A stretch of 64,000 nucleotides of DNA, taken from NCBI GenBank assembly GCA_023079485.1, contig CM041085.1, positions 92,329,115 through 92,393,114 of the forward strand. Direction: 5' to 3'. This stretch comes from Archilochus colubris (taxonomy: Eukaryota > Chordata > Aves > Apodiformes > Trochilidae). Under the pieces are notes generated by a model. The model saw nothing but the letters and a program-made list of their open reading frames with translations. It did not search any database and was not told where the DNA came from. Made by a program: the position numbers and the translations under genes. This document shows, piece after piece, positions 41,001 to 52,700 of this stretch (positions are counted from its first letter, which is position 1; each line of letters starts with the position of its first letter).

Positions 41001-43763
41001 TAATATTTGAGGCCAGTTATTTCAAACTATTACAGGCCTCTTACCAAACTTTGGCTATATCCAGATCACTTGCATATATCGGGACACAGAGGTGACTCCA
41101 TTCAGCTTGTACACCTGGATTTCCCACAGAAAACCCATAGTGGAGAAGTAGCTAAGGAAAAAAGCAGCTTACACCTCACAGCTATGTCTGACATTAGACT
41201 GGGATAGCGCCCTACCATACAGATTAATACAGTCTGTGCATACATCTACACCCAGGAACTCTGAAGTACTCATAGGTTCACTACACTAGATACAGGCTAT
41301 GAGGCCTAAATACCATTGAAGTGTTAAGTCTCTTAAGTGTTTTTGAAAGTTTTACATCTGCCCACAACAAGCCAGTCATCTTTTAAATCTTGCTAAAATA
41401 TTTGTCTTAATATTTTGATTAATCACTTTCAAAATTCTGCTTTTTCAAAAGCATGTTAGGTACACGGGACTTGGCAACCATAAATGACACACAGAAAATA
41501 ACCTCTAATTTAAAGAATATCTTGCTGAATTATCATTATGCTCATTATTAATAAGCAAATACAAGCACAAAATTTACTTTGAAGATGAATCACAGAGTTG
41601 AAATCCCAGACAAAGAGAGTTCCATTTACATTGGAGTTGTCACCCTCAATCTGTACACAAGCAAAATTTAGGAAAGGTTGTTTACCAGACTTATGTGAGC
41701 AATGACTACTTACAACGTTACAAATGAGGCAGCTGTAAAAACGTAAAACTCTAAATAGATATTTGGCCTGAGAAAATGTGTAACTTACATACTCCTTAAT
41801 CACTGCCAATGTCTTTAATAACCCCATATTGTAAATCCCAGAGTAAACCCCTCATTAACCTGCAGCCTTGTCATTTAGAAATGTAAGATTCACTGTAGCC
41901 AGAAACTTCATCCTTTTGTCTGAGTAAGTGCTACCCTGATAGTAAGAAGCACTGCTGTTCTCTGACAAATAATAAGTCTAGACATTTGTTTCTCAATGTA
42001 CGCTCTATGGACCAGCATCAGACAGCACAATGCAATCAGCGAAATGACTAGCAAACTATTTTTAAAACTTCATATGTATTCTTAGCAATGAGGCTAGGAG
42101 TCTGGCCAAAGCAGGGAGGTAAGTGGATATAAAAGAAGACTCATACTTAGTTGTGACTTCAGAAAAGTCTGATGGTCCATCAGAGAAAAATGGCTGAAAG
42201 TTACTAAATCTGAAAATGTGGGAATAGTTTTTTGAGCAAAAGTAATGTTTTTTTTCATGTAGGAGAAAGGTTCTGGACATCACTTGCTTTGTGAAGAAGA
42301 AATGGGCATGTATGCTCTTCAGTTTGCACAAGGGAGATCTACAATTGCTGAACTTTTCTACTATGAAAAGCCGTATAGCAGAGGAAGAGCTGGTGTACTT
42401 CTGTCCTGGTTTGTGCCAGGATAAAGGTGATTTTCTGTCTTGTACTTTTGCTTTTAGCTAAGTCTCTTATAAGTAGTTGCACTTGCTGAAATTAACAGCA
42501 AGTTTCTCAGACACTGTGTGCTTCTAGGACTGATAACACTTGATGTTTATAGTTACTGCTAGAGACTGGTATGCAGAGCCAAGGACACTGTTCAGCTCTG
42601 AAGAAAATTTTACACTCCAGAAGGAAGAAAGAGGTCCCACCTGCAGCCCTCCTTTGGGGAGGAACGGACAAGATAGATGCCAGAATTGACCAAACAGAGT
42701 ATTCCATCCCATATACGTCATACTCAGTATAAATTTGAGGCATCACGAGGGCCAAGCCAGATTTCCTGCTTCCAGCTTCCGGCTGCCTGCCCTTCCTGCC
42801 TTTCCTGCTTCCCTTCCTTCACCCGGCATCCTGGAAGGATCCTGTCCGTTCGTCTGCCTGTGGTCCTGATCCATGCCAGCCTGTATCTGTGTGTTCCTGC
42901 CTCCAGTTCCCAACTGCTGCCAACTCCAGGAGTCCAGCCTGGACTTTCCCAGGGCAGCCCTGCAGCCTCGGTGGTGACGTGAGAGCTATTGGGGGGAATG
43001 GGGGGAGGAACTTGGTATCAATTTTCCTGTATATTAGTATATATTTAGTAATTTTTCCTATTTATCATTACTGGTTCATTAAAGTTGTGTAGTTTAGTTT
43101 CAAACCATAAGTCTCTGTCCCTTATTCTCTCTCCTTTCTTTATCAGGGAGGAGAGAGAGATTAATAGAGAGCATCCGTTACTCGGTTTAATTGCTGGGCC
43201 AGTGTTAAACCGTGACAGCTTCCCACATCTCCACATTGTCTTCACAAATTCTTTTATACTTAGTCCAAAATTACTAAACTGTGCATTCCATTTTCTTGTA
43301 AGATGGGACATAAGGAATTCCCAGTTGCTGGCAGATGCAGACCGCACCACTGCAATGTCCCTCATACCAGAACATGTACTGCCAGAATACTACTGAATGT
43401 GCATCACAATGTGTTTTCAAAGGCATGGAGGTAATTTTTTACCTATGCAGAACCTCAAGAGTGATTATCCTGTCTCCTGCAGTGAGTAAAGACTTTCAAA
43501 ATGCCTTCTCAGATAACACATGGGACACTATTTGGAGCATCACCTTTGTCAGGAGTGACAATAGCTTTAGTGTTGTATTTAGCTGTCTGTTCATGTTCAG
43601 ATCCAGCCACACTCCGCAGTAGAGGGCCCTTAATTCAGTTTTAGTTCTTGTACCCTGACACAGTCTTTTAGGTGCCATCGTGTTGAAGTACCCTTCCAGA
43701 CATAAGCATCACCTTATTGAATAGATTTTGCCTTTTATTAATAGCAGAGCTTTCAAAAGCTTT

Positions 43764-43798
<35 letters not shown>

Positions 43799-46700
43799 TA
43801 TTAAAAGCAAATTCAACGAGTTTGTGTTCTACCTACAATGAAATGTAGCTCTGTCACACCACTTAATTTGAAGTAATGTTATGAAACTGTATTTGAATAT
43901 GTCAATCAAAGATAGAACTAAAAAGCCTCTACTCCACAAGCAAACTTTTCAAGACAATTGAAAACTCAGAATCTGCCTTAGATTTAAGTGATTACCACAG
44001 AAAGGCTTTATATTCTTGATTTTTTTTTTCCATTCAATAAAGTAAGAAGACCTTTCTACACAAAAATACTTTTGTCAAGCATCCCCAAATGACAGTAGAA
44101 AACAGTAACAACAACAGGCCCTTAGGTACCAGAAAATGTCCTTTACTCCCTAATTGCAGACCTTCAGCATACTGAAGAAATAGTTTTTATTTAAAGTTCA
44201 AAAAAGTCATATTTAATGAATGAGTAGCTATGGTTTTCTTTCTACATTAGTAAAGCTGCCAGGTTCTAATCAGGTCTGCACAAGATAGAGCCAGGTCCAT
44301 AACACTAATTGTTGCACTTCTATCAACTAAATATATGACTTTGGGTAAATGATTTGCAGCTTTCACACTTGGAAAATGGAAAAAGCTGTAATAATCACAG
44401 AGAGTGCATAAATATTCAATTAGTGCCAGTTTATCCATGGTGAGTAGCTAGTACCTTGGCCTGCAGGTGAATTAGTACACAATAAAGTAACTTTAAGGTC
44501 AAGTCATTAAAGTTTGGAAAATGTCTCTGAAAAATATTGCAAAGTCACTATTTCTGAATTTTGTCCTTCATATCTTATGACTCTCTTCTGAGCTGTTACC
44601 TAGTAACAGGTGAAGTTCAATGAAAACACTGTCATGAAAACTGACTTGCTTTTTTATCACTTAGAACATTGTAAATGTGCTAGTTTGCTTCAAAAAAGAT
44701 CAGTAACAGAAAATGATACATGCAAGGTAAAGGAGGAACAAGGTTCTCTGAAAATCTGGTAAGACACTTATCTAAAAAAGTGCCTGAAGTTAACTCCATT
44801 ACTATGGTTTGCTAATTGGAAAAATCTGCCTCTGTAACCCTAGTGAGAGCAATCCATGTTATATACTTTCTCAATCATGCAGTAGGTTAGATATGTAGCT
44901 ATGAGTGAAGAAAAACACTTTTTTTAATGTTCTTTGCAAAGTATTAAAATGTGTCAGGTAATCAAGGCAGAAGAAGAACACCTAAGAGACAGTGTTCTCC
45001 TACAAAACTATAGAAGGGGCAGAATCAGAGAGATATGGAGCTTTATATGAAGCTTCAGAGAAAAAGTTTTGCATCAAGGCTGGTCAAGACAGAAACCATG
45101 GGGTGGGGGCAAGAAAGTTCTAATAATTCTGAAGAGAATCCATAGGCAGGAGAGGGGCTCATGAGCAACTCCTAGCAATTTTCTGTGAGATCAAAGAATC
45201 CGCCAGAAGTAGGCAAAGTTATACAGAGATTATTATTTTATATTCTTAGCTTTTGTAAGTAGAGAGAAAGATGTCTTAGAACCCTGTGCTTACAGGAACC
45301 TGTAGGACTTCCTGAGGACTAAATTCACGAATGTTCAAAGCTGGATTTCTAGAGAAGAATGCACTGAGTTTCCTCAGATGTCCCACAGGGCCAAAGGTAG
45401 TTGGGTTGCAGCTCACAGTTTTTGTAAAAAGATAACAGATAGAGAAAATATGCCTGGAAAATGTATCAGTGGAACAAAGGCTTTAAGTAGTGTAGCAGTC
45501 AAAGACGCTACAGGAAGCATAACACAATTATTCAATGGGCTGGACATAATTCAGGGCCACTGAGTGATCAGCTACCCCAAACTGAATGGAAAAAAGGAAA
45601 TAGCATAACAAACTTCTTGTAACCTTCCCTTTCTTCTTTTTCTAGGTGGAATTTGTCTCACTAGATGGATATCTAGAAATGTAGATGCCAGCCTAGGAGC
45701 TTGGTACGTGATTCTCAGTTTTTGCTTCTGCCATAGAAGCATCACAGTTTATTCCTCAATGAAATAGCCAAAAAGCAACAACAAATCAGCCCCAACTCTC
45801 TTGAGACAGTGCAGTTCACCACAAATTTGTGGCAGATACTTACTAAATATGGCTCTAACCACTCATGTCATTGTCTTATTTTGATTTGCCATCTTCAATT
45901 AAATGAATCCTTCTTTGGCTGTAAAAAATACTCCAGAAAACCATATGAAGCAAAATTCCAAAGCTTAATTTTTGCCATTTTCTGACAACACTCCATAGTG
46001 TAATTTTGAGCAATCTGTCCAATCTGAGTCAAAACCCCCTGCCTCACCACACTGGTGCAGAGAACTGACTCTGGAAAAAGATCCAGCATGCACCAATCAA
46101 GAATCATAGAATCATAAAATCAGCCAGGTTGGAAAGGACCTCTGAGATCATCAAGTCCAACCCTTGAACCACTACCACTGTGGTTACCAAACCATGGCAA
46201 TGAGTGCCACATCAGTCTCTTTAAAAATTTCCAGGGACAGAGAAACCACCACTTCCCTGGGCAGCCCATTCCAATGCCTGATAACCCTCTCTGTAAATAA
46301 CTTCTTCCTAATATCTAACCTGAATCTTCCCTGGCAGAGCTTAAGTCCATACCCTCTTGTCCTACTGATAGCTGCCTGGGAGAAGAGACCGACCTCCCCC
46401 TGGCTACACCCTCCTTTCAGGGACTTGTAGAGAGTGATGAGGTCTCCCCTGAGCCTCCTCTTCTTCAGACTGAACACCTCCAGATCCCTCAGCCCTTCCT
46501 CACAGGACTTGTGCTGGATCCCTTCACAGCCTCCTTGCTCTTCTCGGGACCTGCTCCAGCACCTCAATTTCCTTCCTGAACTGAGGGGCCCAGAACTGGA
46601 CACAGGACTCAAGGTGTGGCCTCACCAGGGCTGAGTACAGGGGCAGAATCCCTTCCCTGGACCTGCTGGCCACACTGTTCCTGATCCAGGCCAGGATGCC

Positions 46701-49700
46701 ATTTGCCTTCTTGGCCACCTGGGCACACTGCTGGCTCATGTTCAGCTTCCTCTCAGTTCAGACTCCCAGGTCCCTTTCTGCCTGGCTGCTTTCAGCCACT
46801 CTGTGCCCAGCCTGTAGCACTGCATGGGGTTGTTGTGGCCAAAGTGCAGGACCCGGCACTTGGCCGTGTTAAACCTCATCCTGTTGGAATCAAGGTGATG
46901 ATTGTAAAATGGTTGCAGAAGCTCATGGCCCTCCTTCTCACTTCCAAATTCCCTGCCAAGTGGCAGCTCTGCACTAGTACTCCAACAAGTCTTTCCATTA
47001 TGTGGAAACCCTTCTGCCATTAACACGTACATAAAGCATGAGTGATTGACTTCAAGTAGATAAACAAATGGCATTACTTGCCTGAACTATACAGAAGCCA
47101 AAGATAAAAACTTGTTATATTTAACTAAAAAATAAATTTTCTTGCCACCAGGCCAAAACCCCAGTCTCCAGCTGCATTTTAAAATTGTTTATCCTAGGGG
47201 TAAGATCTTCCAAAAATTTCGGTATAATCTCATCTGGTAGCCCAGATTTCTTTTTTGAAAAATGCCCGAATTTGTTTTTTTATAGTTACAACTATTTCTG
47301 CAACAGTTAGCAGATGGAGAGGGTATTATGGAACCATCCTAAAAAAGCAGCGGTTTCAAACACCAGTGATCAACAATGAGAAGTTAATATTGGTGCATAG
47401 TTTCCCAATTGTTAGCATTTGCTATTGCTCCTCCTTGTTTGATTTCCATCTAGACCACGCACTCTATGACTTGGGAAACTATTCTGGGAGCTTCATATTC
47501 AACATGGAAGCATTTAGTGTTAAATCACTGGATCATAATCTTACAATTTTATGCATAAATTTTTCCATGTGATAAAGTTATTAAAAAGTTTAACAACTGT
47601 ACATGACACTTACTGGAGCTTCCCTCATACTCAGCAAGGAATGAGACGGAGGGAGGGTGCCCAGGCGCTTTTTGAAACCTTCTTCCAGTGTCATTCCCCA
47701 GAACTGGCTGTAGTTGTCAGCTTTCCATCTTCCTCACAGAGAGAAAACAAACAAAACCCAGGTTAGAGATACCATTCACCTTAATACTCTGGTCCTTTTT
47801 AAGAGCACCACTAAAAGCATCCAGAAATAAATCTTCCAGATTACATTTCAAAACCTCGTATTTGATATTCATGAGAAAATATTTAGTAGAGGCTCCTCCA
47901 CTTCACGAGTGTAGGATGGAGCAGCAGAGCAATATATAAAAAGTGATGATTCAGGGTCAGCACAGTGCCAGCCTGCAGGAGATGAACTTGCAATGCTTCA
48001 GAGAAGGACTGGCAAACAAGATGCTTGGCTGTAACAGTTACTGTGGTCTTGAAGTTATGCTTACATTACACCTCAGACCAGATGCCCACAGAGAACTAAC
48101 AGCTTCATTTAGTGACTTACGTTGCCTTCCAGATTGAAACAAAGAGCTCCCCACAGCTCTTTAATTACACCCTCCCTGCTCTCAGGTAAGCTAGGCTCAG
48201 ATTGCAGCATTAACTCTGCAAACCGTATGCACAACAGAAAAAATTAACTTGTAGTCATATCCATTTGGAGTACATTGAAGATTATTACTGGACAAGAAAT
48301 GAGCTGTGTGGGAGAGCTTTTTCTTTACCTATTTCTTTCTTGGGTATGGGGAACACGAGGTGGGATTCATGCTGCCCACACAAGAAGCCTCATTGAGCTT
48401 GCTCTTCCTGCAGGCACTGAAGAGTGAACCTGCAGAAGCTGAGTCATATCTCAGGTGGGCTTAACCACCCTGTGGCAAACCTTTCCACTTACCACTGAGA
48501 AGAGAGAAATGAAGGGCTCCAGGTACCTAACAACTGTCTATTTAGGACAGGCAGTTAAGTTGGTTTGAATGTCTCCCATGAAGTACAAAATATTTCAGTA
48601 TCGAGTCACAGCTTGAAATCTGGGCAAGTTTCATTGGTGAATTTAGGATCTCAGGTCCTAGTGAGACAGCCCTTGCATCTCTGTCTGTAGTTGGCCAGTA
48701 GATCCCTAGGGCACAACTCCAGCCCTTGGCTGTCCCTAATCCCTCTATACTCTGCAGGGGAAATGAGAATGGATAACGAGAAAAACACTGAACGCCACAA
48801 AGTTTTCGTATTTTGGTCCTCATTTGGCCCATCCTCACCTCTTCAACACTACCTAGAGTCCTGCTCTGTGGAACAATGCTCTTGAGGGAGGAGAAAAACT
48901 AATTATAAACAGCTATACCAATTATTAAATAACATGAAGAAGAAGAGAAGAAAATCTAAATATATATATATATTTTTTTTTTTTTTTTGTGAGCAATAAA
49001 GTTATACTAAATTTGTAGAATGTTTTACGTAGATGTTTACAATGTCAGTGCATACCAGCACAAGACTTTCAATCTCTCTGCAATTAGAACTCTATTATCT
49101 GCCAGAGTTTTAGGAAAGTTTCACCGTTGTGCATTTACTGTCAAATTGCTGTGATGTAATCAAGGAAGAAAGTGGTGGGGAGGACTGTGTAACTGATAAC
49201 CTGAACGTTCATACAATGAGCAATAGAGTGGTGTACAACAAACCTTAATATAAAAGTGCTCTCACCCATAATCTCCAGAATTGACGTGCTGGATTAAGTC
49301 CTGGCGAACAAGGCATACTTCTTTTGAACACCTCCAGAGACTTTGGAAGCATTTGCTGGAAGGACAAGGAAATTACTGAGCAGGAAAAAAACTTTCAAAG
49401 GAAAAAGACTCACTTGAATAGCAGAAGGAAGATCAAGGAAAAGTGTAAAAAACACACATCTCGTAGTATTTATAAAAACACAGCTATTTCTTCACTACTT
49501 CACTGGGATACTAAATGAATCCTAATTGGAACAACATGGAAGGTTTAAACTTGTGGAAAAGGTCATATTTGAAAAATTTTGCTTCTATCTTTGTGAGACC
49601 AAATCATGGGGAAAAGGCACTATCCTGTAAATGAGAAGTTTTAAGTAAATATCTGGAAATCCTGAAATGAGGCATGTGGCCATAAACACCCTGCTTCAAG

Positions 49701-52700
49701 GACCCTGGGCCAAAGTCAGGGCAGTGGGGACCCAGGACTGTTTGGGTGTTGCTGTAGCCCCCTGGGGTACCCCGAGGCAGGAGGTGCAGGACCAGTTTGG
49801 GGAGAGGCACAGCAGAGAGATGGCTCATGCAGCCACATTCAGGGCAGGCAGAATGCTCATGATTGTGCTGTCCGCTCCTGCCCAGAGGCAGAGAAAGGAT
49901 GCCCAAATAGCTCATCCCTTTCCTACATGAATACATATATTTATTCCTCCCTTATGAAATATATGAGCTCTCATCACTCATGCCAAAGAAAGAGTGGAAG
50001 ACATTCTAAAATAATTCCCCGAACTTTAACAGTATTTGGTTTTTATGATTTCATGTCAATGCCCACATTTAGGCTGAAAACATCCTGGCTCAGGTCAGAG
50101 CCAGCAGACTGACTGAGCAGCAGCAGAATTAGGCTAGTTAGGAGAAGATTTTAATACTCTCATTTTCATATCTTGATTAGAAATGCCACTGACTTCTTGC
50201 CATTCTTTTCTGTTGGCTGTAGTCTACCGAACCTCAGTGCAGCACTACTCCTCCAGCTATTTTGATTTGATTAAATTGTTAATGTGAATTTAAGGCTCAC
50301 TTACTTAATTCCTATTTTGCGACATAAGCTAAATAAAATGCAATTTGTTGTTCTTCAAAACATTACCAGGAATTGCAGTTGTCTTTAATTATTGTTCCTT
50401 CTCCGTAATATCGGCCATCTTTATAACAACCTGCCAACATAATATATAGATGTGTGAAAGAAAAATAATCTTGAAGTGAATTAATTCAAAACTCTTGCTA
50501 CTATTGAATTAATTGGTTGCATGTGGTCTGAATTAATTATTTAGCTGAAAGTCAGAAACAGCTATTTCCAGGTTCTTCCAAGTACTGAAGGCAGCTTGAT
50601 GAATTTTATTTTACCAGGTACATTATCAGTCACAATAAACAAATCAGCAACAGGTTCAGAATATCTGAAAAATTATCTTGCTCATAAGTAAAAATTATAT
50701 TTCAAGTAAATTATTTTCCAGTAATAAATTTTAAAAAGGTACTTTCCTAATAAAAATAATTTTCTAATTGGCAATTAAAATAGAAATACTTTTTGCCAGT
50801 TGCAGAATTGTAAAAAAGGATGAATATTTGAAAACTATTGTAATATAATTTTTTTTGCTCACAAGTTTAATTCCCTTTTGAAAAATAGTCAGGTTCATAA
50901 TGTTTCAATGCAAATATAAATTTTACATACTCTCCAAACCCACACTGAATTGAGTGATTATTTCTCCAAACAAATAACTCTGTTAATTTTTTTCCCTTGA
51001 TAACAAACTCTTCATTGAGAAAAGAGATTGTGTAAGTTTTAAGATCTTCCACATATACTGTTTCTTAATTGTGCTTGATATTGTCTAGGCTTCAGTACAA
51101 GAAGGATCCAGAATGCCTGTGCAGAGCTTTGGATCAAGCCTATAACAGACATTGTACATTTATCACATGGGTTTTTGTTTTCCAAACTATTGCCACGCTT
51201 CCTCCATTGGTGACCCTACAGGTAGAGATCATGTTCATTCCTTCATTGAAAGGGTTTGGAACCAGGAAACCCCAAGTTCTCCTTTATCTTCATTTTTTAA
51301 GAAGCTCAAACCATATTTTATGTTAATATGGTGCTGATTTTGCTGAGCATTGCATCATGCTCTTCTGCCACCACAAATGTGGGGAAGGCCACTCTCCTCT
51401 CGTGCCAAGGGCTGGAGTTTGTCTGCCCAGACATACACATGTCCCTTGGATGCCTGGACCTCCTTCATGAGCAGGAGAGATGTCTGCATTTCTAAGCCAC
51501 AGCTGACTTCATGCAGAAGTGCAAAAGTAGCCTCGAGCTGATGAATTGAATGAAACAAAGCTTCTGATCTCTCTCTCCCTGTTGGTCATAGATCACACTC
51601 TGCTAGCTGGCACACATGGACATCAGGTATATCCCATCCAAGTGTCTGCTGAGATCTGAGAAAGTTTTCTGAGAATATCCCAAGAAAAGTACTTAAATGT
51701 CACAGTTCATCACAGTCTACTATAAAGTTAGAATCAAATAACAGCTGGAAGGACTCAAACAAAATATTTAATATACTGTGAGGGTGGGGAGGCACTTATG
51801 CAGGGCCTGAGAGATAGGTTAGGTTAGATATTTAGATTTAAGTTGTATATTAGGCAAAAATTCCTTACAAAGAGGGTGACCAGGCATTGGAATGGGCTGC
51901 GCAGGGAGGTGGTGGATTCTCTGTCTGAAGGTTTTTGAGAAGAGACTGATGTGGCACTCAGTGCCATGGTCTGGTAACCATGGTGGTAGTGGATCAAGGG
52001 TTGGACTTGATGATCTCAGAGGTCCTTTCCAACCTGGGTGATCCTGTGACTCTGTGATAGGACAGAGTCTCATGTGAGCTCTGCTGGCAGATCTCAATGC
52101 CCGTGCTTGAGAAAATATGCACACGAGGAGCAGTACAGAAGCAGCTTTCTAATAATGTAAGCTTAGGGAACTAAAGATTAAAACCATACCATTTTTTTTA
52201 GTGTAGCCAAATTGAGATTTAGAGGGCCAGGAGTGCTGCCTGAGGTACTGTTGGCAGAGAGCATTGATATCTAAGCTAAAATACAGTTTTTGCATGAGAA
52301 CACATTGAGATTGCCTGACCTGATGAATGCATCGGGTTGGAACGCTAATAAATTCAGTGAGAAATTAACTAATTTGAAGATGTAGCCTGGCAATTTTATG
52401 AATGGGGTTACATGATGGCAAAATCATGACTGAAAGAAAAGGATATAATAAATGAGGAATTACCTCCCTGTCCAGCATTCTTACACTTTTACTGCTCTTA
52501 TTTCTGTTGCCCCCAGTACTGATAAAAGGACTCCTGTGAAATGCCTCCAGGTTTATTCACTTGCAGGCCAGATCCTGACTGCACAGTGTACAAGCAATTA
52601 GCAAACTCTCAGGATGTCACTTCTATTCCACTACTAGAGCGAGATCCAGTGCATTGACTCTGAAGAGGCTTTTTGTACTATCGAAGTCATTTAAATTAAA

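Larger units (their letters stand above)
40035..47613 (-). other. TINAG: TINAG intron 4
   Basis: A 7.6-kb intron containing an 816-bp solo LTR (42402-43217), a 28-base poly-A run (43768-43795) and a CR1 copy (46101-46892). No further exon is needed, because exons 4 and 5 join in phase 0. Confidence 0.85.

Noticed and set aside
42677..42982. 101-codon plus-strand open frame rich in Ser, Pro and Cys
   Set aside because: It lies entirely inside the solo LTR, in its C/T-rich region.
48121..48215. 95-base splice-bounded open segment in TINAG intron 3 (reads [12 protein letters not shown])
   Set aside because: It has a fair acceptor and GTAAGT donor, but inclusion after exon 3 gives a stop within six codons and it lacks the Cys pattern. 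At most it could be a poison exon; exons 3 and 4 join perfectly without it.
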